From the NCBI RefSeq assembly GCF_016654115.1, contig NZ_JAEQAZ010000016.1, forward strand, positions 21,628 through 85,627: DNA of 64,000 nt. The letters run 5' to 3'. The DNA is from Streptomyces sp. MBT53. Lineage in GTDB: Bacteria > Actinomycetota > Actinomycetes > Streptomycetales > Streptomycetaceae. Position numbers and translations under genes: made by a program. Under the pieces are notes generated by a model. That model was not told the DNA's origin and did no database searches. It saw nothing but the letters and a program-made list of their open reading frames with translations. Position 1 is the first letter of the stretch, and the number at the start of each line of letters is the position of its first letter. Of this stretch, positions 1 through 8,231 are shown one piece after another.

Positions 1-701
1 AGCGGGTTGTCGCCGCGCCAGGTCTTCTGCGCCTTCGGGTCGTGGATCTGGGTGTACTGGAGCCCGTCCTCGCCCTGCCAGTACGGCTGTCCGGTGGCCG
101 GGCTCTTCTCGCCGAGCCAGGTGATGTGCGTGCCGTTCACCTGGTACGGGCTGCCGGCCGGGATCGACAGGACGCGGTAGGCGTGCCCGTCGTTGACACC
201 GGCGGTCGCGACGGTCGCGTCGATGACCTCGGGGGCCGCGTAGTCGAACGAGAAGTTCTGGAAGGTCACATCCGTCGAGCGGATCGACGCGAACGCCGTC
301 TGCAGACCGTGGTAGACGAGCTTCGCCCCGCCGCCGTCGACGGTGACGTCGTGCATGTCCTCGATCAGCAGGCCGATCTTCTTGTCGCGGTAACGCTGGT
401 CGGCGCCAACGGTGTTGGAGACATACAGCTCACGCGTCTCGGCCCGCTCGGGGTAGAGCTGATAGGTCCCCTTGGAGAAGACGATCCTGACCGGCCGGTC
501 GTGATCGACCTTCTTCGCGTGCCGCAGCGCCGCGACGACGGCGGGCGTGGAGTCCGTCCGGCCCGTCGGGTCGGCGCCGTACGCGTCGACTCTCACCACC
601 GCCGGCGCGGGCGTCGCCCCCGACGCCGCGGCGACAGGACCCCCACCGCCCACGAGCAGCGCGAGCGCCACCCCTACAAAAACGAACCGAGACCGAGACA
701 T
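1..701 (-). CDS. Secreted alpha-1,3-galactosidase-like protein, GH110 type (C-terminus outside window)
   Basis: Partial gene; only the first 233 codons are inside the window. The ATG at 701 follows a strong GGAGGGG ribosome site. Residues 1-26 form a signal peptide (SRSR, a hydrophobic core, AAA-type cleavage). The mature part opens with a beta-helix start, VVRVDAYGADPTGRTDSTPA, then RIVFSKGTYQLYPE, ELYVSN, DVTVDGGGAKLVYHG and VTFQNFSFDY. This order of motifs is what I know from GH110 exo-alpha-1,3-galactosidases (parallel beta-helix), so the likely substrate is a terminal alpha-1,3-linked galactose. The catalytic half is missing, so the family call cannot be completed. It sits beside a LacI repressor and a second secreted carbohydrate-active protein, consistent with a sugar-scavenging island. 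Other pectate-lyase-like beta-helix enzymes are the main alternative. Confidence 0.65.
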   Translation of the reverse strand, partial: MSRSRFVFVGVALALLVGGGGPVAAASGATPAPAVVRVDAYGADPTGRTDSTPAVVAALRHAKKVDHDRPVRIVFSKGTYQLYPERAETRELYVSNTVGADQRYRDKKIGLLIEDMHDVTVDGGGAKLVYHGLQTAFASIRSTDVTFQNFSFDYAAPEVIDATVATAGVNDGHAYRVLSIPAGSPYQVNGTHITWLGEKSPATGQPYWQGEDGLQYTQIHDPKAQKTWRGDNP

Positions 702-786
702 AGCCCCTCCGGAGCATTCATGAATCGCCAAACACCCGATGAATGAACGGAGTTGCGGCCGATTGGTGGTCCGATCTCCGGAGTGG

Positions 787-815
787 AGTGTCCATAGATC
801 CGACCTCTAGGTCAA
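787..815 (-). promoter_or_regulatory. Candidate promoter with palindrome for the GH110-like gene
   Basis: On the minus strand TTGACC (810-815) is separated by 17 bases from GACACT (787-792), about 85 bases before the start codon at 701. The minus 35 box overlaps a palindrome, GACCT-CT-AGGTC (802-813), which could be an operator. It differs from the palindrome in front of the neighbouring LacI gene. Confidence 0.45.
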
Positions 816-837
816 TGGTCCGGACGAGCAAGGGAGT

Positions 838-1833
838 TCACGCCTTCGGCGCCGCCGTGCTCGCGCGGATCACCAGCTCGGGATCGAAGAGCAGCTCGCC
901 GACGGGGACATCACGGTTGCCGACCAGGGCGAGGACACTGCGGCCCGCCTCCGAGGCCAGCCGGTCGGCCGGCTGACGGACCGTGGTGAGCGGCGGGTCG
1001 ACGAAATCCATGATCATGGAGCCGTCGTAGCCCACGACCGACACATCGCCCGGCACGTCGTACCCCTGCCGGCGCGCACCGCGGATCGCCCCGAGCGCCA
1101 TGTAGTCGCTGGCGGCGACGATCGCCGTCGCGCCCCGGCCGAGCAGCGAGATCGCGGCCGACTGACCACCCTCCACCGTGTACGACTGCCGGACCACCCA
1201 CTGCTCCGCGTCCTCGACCCCGCGCTTGGCGAGCGAGGAGACGAAGCCGCTGACCCGCCGGTCGGCCGGGCGGTTGCCGACCGGGCCCGAGGCCATGCCG
1301 ATACGGCGGTGACCGAGCCGGTAGAGGTGGTCCACGGCGAGTTCGGCGGCGAGCAGATCGTCGGTGGAGAAGACGGGTGCCTCGCTCACGCCCTCGAACC
1401 GGCCGTTGATCCCCACGAACGGGATCCTGCGGGAGGTGAGGAGTTCGTACGCCTGCGGATCCGCGCCCTCGATCGTGTTGCTCGCCGAGAGGAAGACCAC
1501 GGCGGCCACACCCCGGTCCGCGAGGGAGGTCACGAAGTCCAACTCCTGGACCCCGCCCGGGAAGCACGGGCACAGCACCGTCTTCAGACCGTGCGGGGCG
1601 AGCACCGACTCGATCCGCTCGGCGACATCGGCGAAGAACGGGTTGGAGACCAACTCCGTGACCACCGCGACGAGTTGCCCCCGTGTCTGCCGCTCGTAGC
1701 CGAGGTCGGCCATCGCCTGCTCGACGGCCTCGCGGGTCCTGCGGGACACGCCCTGGCGCCGGTTGATGACCCGGCTGACCGTGGCCTCGCTCACCTGCGC
1801 CCGGTCCGCGACCTCGGTGATGCCGACCTTCAT
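838..1833 (-). CDS. LacI-family transcriptional repressor
   Basis: A 331-residue repressor. Residues 4-23 carry the LacI helix-turn-helix (VADRAQVSEATVSRVINRR) followed by the hinge-helix region; the rest is a periplasmic-binding-protein-like effector domain (FVGINGRF, DDLLAAELAVDHLYRLGHRRI, VVGYDGS). The start is ATG 1833, with GGAGGG six bases upstream; longer in-frame starts upstream lack a ribosome site and would run through the operator region. It is divergent from the secreted glycosidase-like gene at 2027 and followed by the GH110-like gene on the same strand. A sugar released by those enzymes is the likely inducer, by analogy with other LacI regulators; its identity cannot be read from sequence. 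Confidence 0.92.
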   Translation of the reverse strand: MKVGITEVADRAQVSEATVSRVINRRQGVSRRTREAVEQAMADLGYERQTRGQLVAVVTELVSNPFFADVAERIESVLAPHGLKTVLCPCFPGGVQELDFVTSLADRGVAAVVFLSASNTIEGADPQAYELLTSRRIPFVGINGRFEGVSEAPVFSTDDLLAAELAVDHLYRLGHRRIGMASGPVGNRPADRRVSGFVSSLAKRGVEDAEQWVVRQSYTVEGGQSAAISLLGRGATAIVAASDYMALGAIRGARRQGYDVPGDVSVVGYDGSMIMDFVDPPLTTVRQPADRLASEAGRSVLALVGNRDVPVGELLFDPELVIRASTAAPKA

Positions 1834-1867
1834 ACGGTTCCCTCCACCCCGACTTGCAACAGTGGAC

Positions 1868-1879
1868 TGAAAACTTTCA
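1868..1879. promoter_or_regulatory. Palindromic operator, probable LacI-family site
   Basis: TGAAAACTTTCA is an inverted repeat (TGAAA-AC-TTTCA) 34 bases upstream of the lacI-type start and about 150 bases upstream of the divergent glycosidase-like gene. GAAA-N2-TTTC matches the shape of LacI-family operators in actinomycetes. Its position suggests autoregulation plus control of the divergent gene. Confidence 0.55.
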
Positions 1880-2026
1880 ATCCAACCTCCCACGCAACAT
1901 AGCAGCGAAACTGCATGTCTTCCATGTTTCTTACGCATGACCATTGAATCGCCACTTCGGCCCCTGCTAGCTTTCCGGCCACCACGCGGCGCCCATCCCG
2001 CAGTGACCGAAGACCCGGGAGACCCG

Positions 2027-3985
2027 ATGAAGCCCTCAAGGCTCATGCTGCTCACCGCTGTTGCCCTGCTCGCACCGATGGCTCCCGCTCTGTCGGCCAC
2101 CGCGTCCGCCGCACCCCGCCCGCAACTCGCCATCCCCGACCCCGGGTTCGAGAACGGCGGCGTGGGCTGGACCTTCACCTCGGGCGCCGGCGTGGGCACC
2201 GGCAACAGACACGGCGGCCAGCGCTTCCTCTACCTCGACTCCGGAGCCGGCAAGAGCGGGCAGACGACCATCGTCGCGCCCCGCGACGGGAGTTACGACT
2301 TCTCCGCGTGGATCGGCAGCGCCGGCACCGGCGGGACGTACACGGTCCGGCGCAACGGCGTGACCGTGGAGACCATCACCCTGCCGCAGCACCCCGGGTA
2401 CGCCCGCTACACCATCAGCGACGTCAAGCTGAGGACCGGTGACCAGCTGCAGATCGAGTTCGGCTCCGGAACCTCCTGGGTCAACGCCGACGACCTGATG
2501 ATCTCGCCCGCCGCGCCCGCCGACCCCGAGGTCACCTCGTCCGACCCCTCGGTGGTCGAGATGTTCGCCTGGGCGCAGAAGAAGGCCAACAGCTGGGTCC
2601 AACTGCCCGGCACGGTGGGCCCGGTCAACGTCGACGAGTACCAGACCGGCGGCACCGGAACCGCGACCTACGAGCCCACCTACTGGGCCGGATACGCCAA
2701 CCGCAGCGCCTACTACTCCCGCGACATGACCCACCAGCTCGCCGGCGCCCACCTCATCGGCCTCGACACCGAGAACGAGACGATGCTCCGCTCGTACGCG
2801 GCGTCGGCCACCGCCGAGAGCAAGTACTTCCCCGTCTGGTCCCTCAACTTCGACGCCAAGACCTACCTCAGCATCGACTACAAGAGCCCGGACAACTTCG
2901 TGCGCGAGGTGCCCGCCGTCTTCGAACTCGTCGAGAAGGCCGCCCTCGCCTACCAGTGGACCGGCGACCGCAGATACGTCGACGACCCGGTGCTGTGGAA
3001 CTTCTACCGGCACGCCACCGAGCAGTTCATCGACCTGCACAACTCCGCCAAGGACAACGGCAAGGTCAAGGTCGCCGAGGGCACCGGCCAGGGCATCTTC
3101 GCGGGCGCCGCCAGCTACAACGAACAGGACGGCGACGACCTCGCCGAGGCCGGCGACACCATCGCCTCCGAGTACCAGGCCTACCTGGCGATGTCCGTCC
3201 TCGCCCGCGGCAGGGGCGACACCAAGCTGGCGAAGACCTACGACAAGAAGGCCGCCGACCTGAAGACGTACTTCAACGACACCTGGAGCGGCACCGGCAG
3301 CGGCGCCGACATGGTCCGCGCCTACACCGTCTCCGGCACCCCGGTCACCGGCTGGGGCAAGGAGAACAGCGTCTTCATGCCGATGAAGCAGATCATCGAC
3401 CCCGGCCCGCGCAACGACGCCTACCTCGACTACATCCAGCAGCAGGAACTGGGACCGCAGGGCTCACCCAACATCGAGTCCACGACGTATCTCCCCGACA
3501 TGTTCTTCAAGAACAACCGCCCCGACACCGCCTGGCAGTGGATGCAGAAGATCTACGGCGAGCGGGAGACCCAGCACATCAACTCCAGCCAGGGCCCCAA
3601 CGGCGACTACCCCGAGGTGTCGTTCACCTTGGTCAGCCAGACCATCCAGGGCCTGATGGGCATCACACCGGACGCACCGGACCACAAGGTGACCACCCAG
3701 TCGCAGCTGCCGACCGGTATGAAGTGGCTCCAGGCTGCGGACGTCCCCATCGGCACGGGCACGGTCACCGTGCGGCACGACGGCGCCACGAAGACCACGC
3801 TGACGAACAACTCCCGCAAGGGCTCATACAGTTGGGAGGCCCGCTTCGCCGGCGTCCACAAGAAGATCAAGGTCAACGGCGTCCAGCAGCACGTGCGGGT
3901 CAAGACGGTCCACGGAGTGACCTACACCTACGCGACACCGACGGTCCGCGCCGGGGCGACGACGGTGGTCCAGGTCGGCGACTGA
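2027..3985 (+). CDS. Secreted six-hairpin glycosidase-like protein with N-terminal jelly-roll module
   Basis: 652 residues. Residues 1-31 are a signal peptide ending ATASAA. Residues about 35-165 look like a beta-sandwich carbohydrate-binding module (IPDPGFENGGVGWTF, NADDLMISPA). Residues about 170-590 are rich in aromatic and acidic motifs (YWAGYANRSAYYSRDMTHQ, GKENSVFMPMKQII, SSQGPNGDYPEVSFTLVSQT) typical of an (alpha/alpha)6 six-hairpin barrel, and the C-terminal 80 residues are beta-rich. I cannot assign a CAZy family. The ATG at 2027 opens the signal peptide; an upstream in-frame ATG at 1937 adds a non-signal leader and is less likely. It shares its promoter region and LacI palindrome with the divergent repressor, so it is probably induced by a breakdown sugar. 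Confidence 0.72.
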   Translation: MKPSRLMLLTAVALLAPMAPALSATASAAPRPQLAIPDPGFENGGVGWTFTSGAGVGTGNRHGGQRFLYLDSGAGKSGQTTIVAPRDGSYDFSAWIGSAGTGGTYTVRRNGVTVETITLPQHPGYARYTISDVKLRTGDQLQIEFGSGTSWVNADDLMISPAAPADPEVTSSDPSVVEMFAWAQKKANSWVQLPGTVGPVNVDEYQTGGTGTATYEPTYWAGYANRSAYYSRDMTHQLAGAHLIGLDTENETMLRSYAASATAESKYFPVWSLNFDAKTYLSIDYKSPDNFVREVPAVFELVEKAALAYQWTGDRRYVDDPVLWNFYRHATEQFIDLHNSAKDNGKVKVAEGTGQGIFAGAASYNEQDGDDLAEAGDTIASEYQAYLAMSVLARGRGDTKLAKTYDKKAADLKTYFNDTWSGTGSGADMVRAYTVSGTPVTGWGKENSVFMPMKQIIDPGPRNDAYLDYIQQQELGPQGSPNIESTTYLPDMFFKNNRPDTAWQWMQKIYGERETQHINSSQGPNGDYPEVSFTLVSQTIQGLMGITPDAPDHKVTTQSQLPTGMKWLQAADVPIGTGTVTVRHDGATKTTLTNNSRKGSYSWEARFAGVHKKIKVNGVQQHVRVKTVHGVTYTYATPTVRAGATTVVQVGD

Positions 3986-3998
3986 CGCCGACTCCCGG

Positions 3999-6047
3999 TC
4001 ACCGAGGGCCCCGTAGCGCGCCGGCGAGATCGTCGAGGTACCGCGCGACGGGGCCCAGGGTGACCAGGCCGCTGCCCGCCCCGGCCAACTCGGCCGCGGC
4101 GGGCGCCAGTTCGGTGTGTGCGCGCTCCATCATGTCCCGGTCGCCCACGTCGATCGCCGCCCGCGCGGCCAGGCACCACAGCGCCTCGTACAACAGGTCG
4201 CGCGGCGGCTCCGGGAGCGAACGCAGCGCGGCCCGGGCGTCGTCGGGCCGCCCCTGGGCCAGCGACACGAGCGGCCGGGCCCACGGTTCGTACGGCCCCC
4301 AGTCGATGTGCTCGTCGGTCCGGGCGGGTCGCCCGTGCCGCAGGCGCAGACACAGCAGGGCCAGCGGCAGCAGCCCGCGCTCCAGCCCGGGCATGCCGGC
4401 TCCGTCCAGCCGTAGCGCCGCGTCCCGGTAGGCCACCTCCACGTCCTCCGGCCGCGCGCTGTCGGTCTCGGCGAGCCGCAGCGCCCGGTACCACTGGGTG
4501 AACACGCCCACCAGCGGCAGTTCATGACGCTCCGCCAGCTGCTCGGCGGCTGCCACGTGCAGGTCCGCTCCGGCGAAGTCCGCGAGCGCGCTACGAGCCT
4601 GGAGCCGGACGAGATGGCCGAGCACTTCGTGGGTGACAAGGCCGTGCCGAGCGGACAGGGCGACCAACTCGGCCCCGATCCCGTCCCGTTGCCGGGCCAG
4701 ACCGGCGTGCTGGAAGGTCTGCATGAACACCCCGTTGAGGGCGAAGGCCAGGAGCGCGGGGTCGTTGAGCCTGCGGGCGATGTCCTCCGCCTGCCGGGCG
4801 GCCTGGGGTCCGCGCGCGGAACGCGTGCCCCGTGACTCCAGCGCGACCGTGGCCAACAGCCGGGCCCGCACCGCGAGATGGGCGTCCGGCGGGAGCACGG
4901 CAAGGGTGCGCTCGGCGGCTGCCACGGTCTCCGCCGCCAACTGGGGGTCGTCGACACGGGTCCAGATCGCGGGGACGTCGTAGGCGCCGATCACCCGGGC
5001 GGTGAGTTCCGGGTCGCCCAGCTCGGCCGCCGCCGCGATCGCCGCGAGCCGATGCCCGCGGGACGCCTCCAGCCCGCCGCCACCGGTCACCGCGAGATCC
5101 CGCAACAGCCCCACCGTCGACTCCAGCCGCACCCGTGCACCGGCCGCCACGGTCCGGTCGTAGGCGGCGGTGGCGGCTGCCCAAACCTGCTCGGCGGGAC
5201 CGCTGTCCGCCGGCGACCGGCTGTGTTCGCGCGGGCTACTGGTCACCTGCGCCCGTCCCCGCGAACCGCCAGGCCCGGCGTCGAGGTGCTGAGCCTGCGC
5301 GAGGATGTCCGACTCCAGGCGGCGCAGGGCCGGGCCCGGGTCCGCGCCGAGTTGTTCCACGAGGAGGGTGCGGGCCCGGCGCAGTACCGCGAGCGCGTCG
5401 CCCTGGCGGCCGGTGCGGTACAGGGACAGTGCCAGCAGTCGCCAGGCGTTCTCGCGCCACGGGTGTTCGGCCGCGTGTGCGTCCAGGTCCGGTACCGCCT
5501 CCGCGGCCCGGCCCAGGGCGAGTTGGGTCTCGGCCCGGCGTTCGACGGCGTGCAGGCGCAGCTCGGCGAGGCGGGAGCGTTCCGTGCGGGCCCAGGTCTC
5601 GGCGCCGAAGTCGGCGTAGGCCGGGCCCCGCCACCAGCCGAGCGCCTCCTCCAGGTGGGCCAGCGCCCGCTCCTCCGGCAGCGCCCCGGCCGCGGTCACC
5701 GCCCGCTCGAAGCGCCAGGCGTCCACGGCATCCGGCGCGGCCCGCAGCGCGTACCCCGGCCCCTCGGTGACCAGCAGCCGGGCCGGAGCGCGCGGCGGGC
5801 GCTCCGGTTCCAGGGCCCGGCGCAGCGCGGCGACGAAGGTACGCACCGCGCCCACCGCGTCGGCGGGCGGCTCCTCCCGGCCCGCCCACAGATCCTCGAC
5901 CAGCCGTCCGACCGGGACGACCCGGCGCCGGGCCACCAGCAGCCGGGCCAGCACCGCCCGGTGCCGAGGCCCCCTCAGCGCGATCACGTCCCCGGCACCG
6001 TCCCAGGCCGTCACCGGCCCCAGCACCCCGAACGCGACCTCCATCAC
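3999..6047 (-). CDS. SARP/BTAD-type transcriptional regulator, large form
   Basis: 682 residues from GTG 6047 (an ATG follows at 6044; AAAGGG lies upstream of both). Residues about 1-100 are an OmpR-like winged helix (FGVLGPVTAWDG, LRGPRHRAVLARLLVARRR, TFVAALRRALEP, LVTEGPGYALR). Residues about 108-255 are a bacterial transcriptional activation domain (AVDAWRFERAVTAAG, ENAWRLLALSLYRTGRQGDAL, LGADPGPALRRLE). The C-terminal 400 residues are helical and TPR-like, without a Walker A site, unlike AfsR. The gene converges on the glycosidase gene with 13 bases between stops and is divergent from the hydrolase at 6163, its most plausible target. A possible minus 10 box TACCGT lies at 6080-6085. Confidence 0.88.
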   Translation of the reverse strand: MMEVAFGVLGPVTAWDGAGDVIALRGPRHRAVLARLLVARRRVVPVGRLVEDLWAGREEPPADAVGAVRTFVAALRRALEPERPPRAPARLLVTEGPGYALRAAPDAVDAWRFERAVTAAGALPEERALAHLEEALGWWRGPAYADFGAETWARTERSRLAELRLHAVERRAETQLALGRAAEAVPDLDAHAAEHPWRENAWRLLALSLYRTGRQGDALAVLRRARTLLVEQLGADPGPALRRLESDILAQAQHLDAGPGGSRGRAQVTSSPREHSRSPADSGPAEQVWAAATAAYDRTVAAGARVRLESTVGLLRDLAVTGGGGLEASRGHRLAAIAAAAELGDPELTARVIGAYDVPAIWTRVDDPQLAAETVAAAERTLAVLPPDAHLAVRARLLATVALESRGTRSARGPQAARQAEDIARRLNDPALLAFALNGVFMQTFQHAGLARQRDGIGAELVALSARHGLVTHEVLGHLVRLQARSALADFAGADLHVAAAEQLAERHELPLVGVFTQWYRALRLAETDSARPEDVEVAYRDAALRLDGAGMPGLERGLLPLALLCLRLRHGRPARTDEHIDWGPYEPWARPLVSLAQGRPDDARAALRSLPEPPRDLLYEALWCLAARAAIDVGDRDMMERAHTELAPAAAELAGAGSGLVTLGPVARYLDDLAGALRGPR

Positions 6048-6162
6048 CGATCACCCTTTCCGGGGCATCGCCCCAGGTCACGGTAGCGCGCTCACTCGTT
6101 GCTCATCGGAGGGCGGCACGCTCGAAGACACCACTCGCACATGCACGAAAGCAGGGCGCACC

Positions 6163-7038
6163 ATGCCACCGACCATCCCGGGTTTCACCTACCACCGCGT
6201 TCCCGTCGCGGACGGCGTGTCCCTGAACGCGGCCGTGTCCGGTTCGGGCAGCCCGGTCGTGCTGCTGCACGGTTTTCCGCAGACCCACCTCATGTGGCGC
6301 CATGTCGCCGCCGACCTCGCGGCCGACCACACCGTCATCTGCCCCGACCTGCGCGGCTACGGCGCGAGCGACAAGCCCGCCGAGACCGACGGCAGCTACG
6401 CCAAGCGCACCATGGCCGACGACATCGTGACCCTCGCCCACGCCCTCGGCCACGACCGCTTCGCCCTCGCCGGGCACGACCGCGGCGCCCTCGTCGCCTT
6501 CCGCGCCGGACTCGACCACCCGGACACCGTCACCCACCTCGCGTGTCTCGACGTACTCCCGACCCTCGACATGTGGGACGTGATGCACGGCGTCACCGCC
6601 GCCGTCGGCTTCCACCTCTACCTGATGGCCCAACCCCCGGGCCTGCCCGAGGAGTTGATCGCCGCCGCGCCCGACGCGTTCTTCGGCCACTTCCTCGACC
6701 TCTGGACCGACGACCCACAGGCGATCCCCGCCGACGTCCGCACCGCCTACCTGAACGCCTGCCGCGCCGCGGTTCCCTCGATCGTCGCCGACTACCGCGC
6801 GTCCGCCGGCGTCGACCTCGCCCACGACCAGGCCGACCGGGACGCCGGAAACCGGCTGCGGATGCCGGTCGCCGTGCTCCAGCAGGACTGGGGCGCCGCG
6901 CTCGGCTTCGACGCGGCGGCCCTGTGGGGCGACTGGGCACCGGACCTACGGCACTCCACCGTGACCTGCGGCCACTTCATGGCGGAGGAGGCGCCCGCCG
7001 ACGTGGCCAAGGCACTCCGGGACCTGCTCGCCCGCTGA
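6163..7038 (+). CDS. Alpha/beta hydrolase, fluoroacetate-dehalogenase-like fold group
   Basis: 291 residues, cytoplasmic. The oxyanion motif is HGFPQTHLMW, the nucleophile elbow GHDRGA places Asp106 as nucleophile, the acid is in LACLDVLPTLD and the base is His271 (CGHFMAEEAP). An Asp nucleophile followed by Arg is typical of fluoroacetate dehalogenases and soluble epoxide hydrolases. Compared with fluoroacetate dehalogenase, the first carboxylate-binding Arg (D+1) is kept, the second (D+4) is Leu110, and the His-Trp halide pair reads His-Leu (GFHLYLMAQ). Haloacetate activity is therefore doubtful; an epoxide or other ester-like substrate is as likely. It is divergent from the BTAD regulator. 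The ribosome site (GCAGGGCG) is weak. Confidence 0.8.
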   Translation: MPPTIPGFTYHRVPVADGVSLNAAVSGSGSPVVLLHGFPQTHLMWRHVAADLAADHTVICPDLRGYGASDKPAETDGSYAKRTMADDIVTLAHALGHDRFALAGHDRGALVAFRAGLDHPDTVTHLACLDVLPTLDMWDVMHGVTAAVGFHLYLMAQPPGLPEELIAAAPDAFFGHFLDLWTDDPQAIPADVRTAYLNACRAAVPSIVADYRASAGVDLAHDQADRDAGNRLRMPVAVLQQDWGAALGFDAAALWGDWAPDLRHSTVTCGHFMAEEAPADVAKALRDLLAR

Positions 7039-7102
7039 CCGCGTTCCCCCTTGCCGACCCGCGCAGTACCGTCGGGACAGTCCCCACGGCAGGGGGTGCC
7101 CG

Positions 7103-7435
7103 ATGCCCGCGCCCGACCCGCTCGCCGCACGTCTCACCGTCCACCTCGACGCGGCCGCGCTCTGGCACCACAGGCCGGCCTACGCCGAACTCGTCCACCG
7201 CGCCCACCGCGAGGGCCTCGCCGGAGCGAGCGTCTTCCACGGCGTGACGGGGTTCGGCGCGGGCGACCCCAAGGTCCGGCACCTCCGCGATCACGGGCCC
7301 TGCCTGGTGATCATCGTGGACGACGAGCGACGGCTGCGTTCGTTTCTGCCGCGCGTGGCCGACCTGTTGGCCGAGACGGCGGCCGTCACGACCCTGGACC
7401 AGGTGCGGATCCATGTGCCGGACAGCCCGGGGTGA
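7103..7435 (+). CDS. DUF190 family protein
   Basis: 110 residues with a ferredoxin-like, PII-like fold expected for DUF190: ARLTVHLDAAALWHHRPAY, AHREGLAGASVFHGVTGFG, LVIIVDDERRLRSFLP, VTTLDQVRIHV. The ATG at 7103 follows CAGGGGGTG. DUF190 genes in actinobacteria are often next to the fluoride channel CrcB; no CrcB gene is in this window. It lies 64 bases after the dehalogenase-like hydrolase on the same strand. The molecular function of DUF190 is not established. Confidence 0.85.
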   Translation: MPAPDPLAARLTVHLDAAALWHHRPAYAELVHRAHREGLAGASVFHGVTGFGAGDPKVRHLRDHGPCLVIIVDDERRLRSFLPRVADLLAETAAVTTLDQVRIHVPDSPG

Positions 7436-7505
7436 ACCCCGCGACTCCGGCCGGAAGAGAGCGAACATGCGTGCGTACGGCCCTCCACCCGCCTACGCTC
7501 GGGCC

Positions 7506-8231
7506 GTGCTGCGCATCATCGACGCCCGAACCGGCGACTCCACCGAAGCCGCCCCCGCCCGCCGTGGCCTGACCAGGGTCGAGGCGCATGCGTCGGGCCT
7601 GGATCCCACGGCACTACGTGTCCTCCTCGTCGCCGACCTCCTCGTGCGCGCCCTCGAACTCGGCGGCACACCCGTGTGGGCCCTGCTCACAGGCGACCAC
7701 GAGCAGGCCGAACTCCGTGCCGCCGCAGGTGCGTTGGGCATCCGCCCGTTCGAGGACGGCGGAGACCTCGGCTCCGGACTCGGCGAGGCCCAAGTCCTCC
7801 ACGTGGCCGCCGGGAGCGAGGCGACACCCGGGGGAGTCCTGGTCGCCGTAGCGCCCGTCGAGTCTTCCACGACCGCTGCCCCGGACCTCTCCGACCCGGG
7901 CGCGCTCCGTCTCGCCCTGCTCTCACAGGCCCGGGACCTGCCGGGACGGCTCGACGCGGCGGACCTCGACGAGGCGCGGCGGACCCTGGCGCACTGGCGC
8001 GGGTCGGTCGCCGACTGGGCGCGGCGGCCCTCGCGGCCGGTGCCCGACGAGGTGCGCGCCGAGCTGCGGAGCGCCTGGGAGAACGACCTGAACGTGCCTG
8101 CCGTGCTGGGGGTGTTGCGGCGCGTGGAGACCTGGCCCGACCTGCCGGACGGCGCCCGCTTCGAGACGTACGCCTACGCCGACCGGCTGCTCGGGCTCGA
8201 ACTCACCCGTGACATCGGGTCGTTGGCGTGA
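7506..8231 (+). CDS. CysRS/MshC-like protein lacking the catalytic signature motifs
   Basis: 241 residues from GTG 7506. Six bases upstream lies a minus 10 box TACGCT (7494-7499), so the mRNA is probably leaderless; an ATG at 7467 is the alternative start. The protein reads MLRIIDARTGDSTEAAP, GLTRVEAHASGLDPTALRVL, LLVADLLVRALELGGTPVWA and, near residue 188, SAWENDLNVPAVLGVLRRVE, which resembles the segment after the catalytic domain of cysteinyl-tRNA synthetase and MshC ligase (DDLNTPxAL). HIGH and KMSKS motifs are absent, so ATP-dependent aminoacylation is unlikely. Role unknown. Its stop overlaps the next start (GTGA), so translation is coupled to the phosphatase. Confidence 0.65.
   Translation: MLRIIDARTGDSTEAAPARRGLTRVEAHASGLDPTALRVLLVADLLVRALELGGTPVWALLTGDHEQAELRAAAGALGIRPFEDGGDLGSGLGEAQVLHVAAGSEATPGGVLVAVAPVESSTTAAPDLSDPGALRLALLSQARDLPGRLDAADLDEARRTLAHWRGSVADWARRPSRPVPDEVRAELRSAWENDLNVPAVLGVLRRVETWPDLPDGARFETYAYADRLLGLELTRDIGSLA

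Noticed and set aside
1834..2205. N-terminal extension of the LacI gene to 2205
   Set aside because: It would cross the operator and the divergent gene start; ATG 1833 has a proper ribosome site and opens the helix-turn-helix.
7036..7110. CrcB fluoride channel next to DUF190
   Set aside because: No membrane protein of the CrcB type is encoded on either strand around 7-8 kb.
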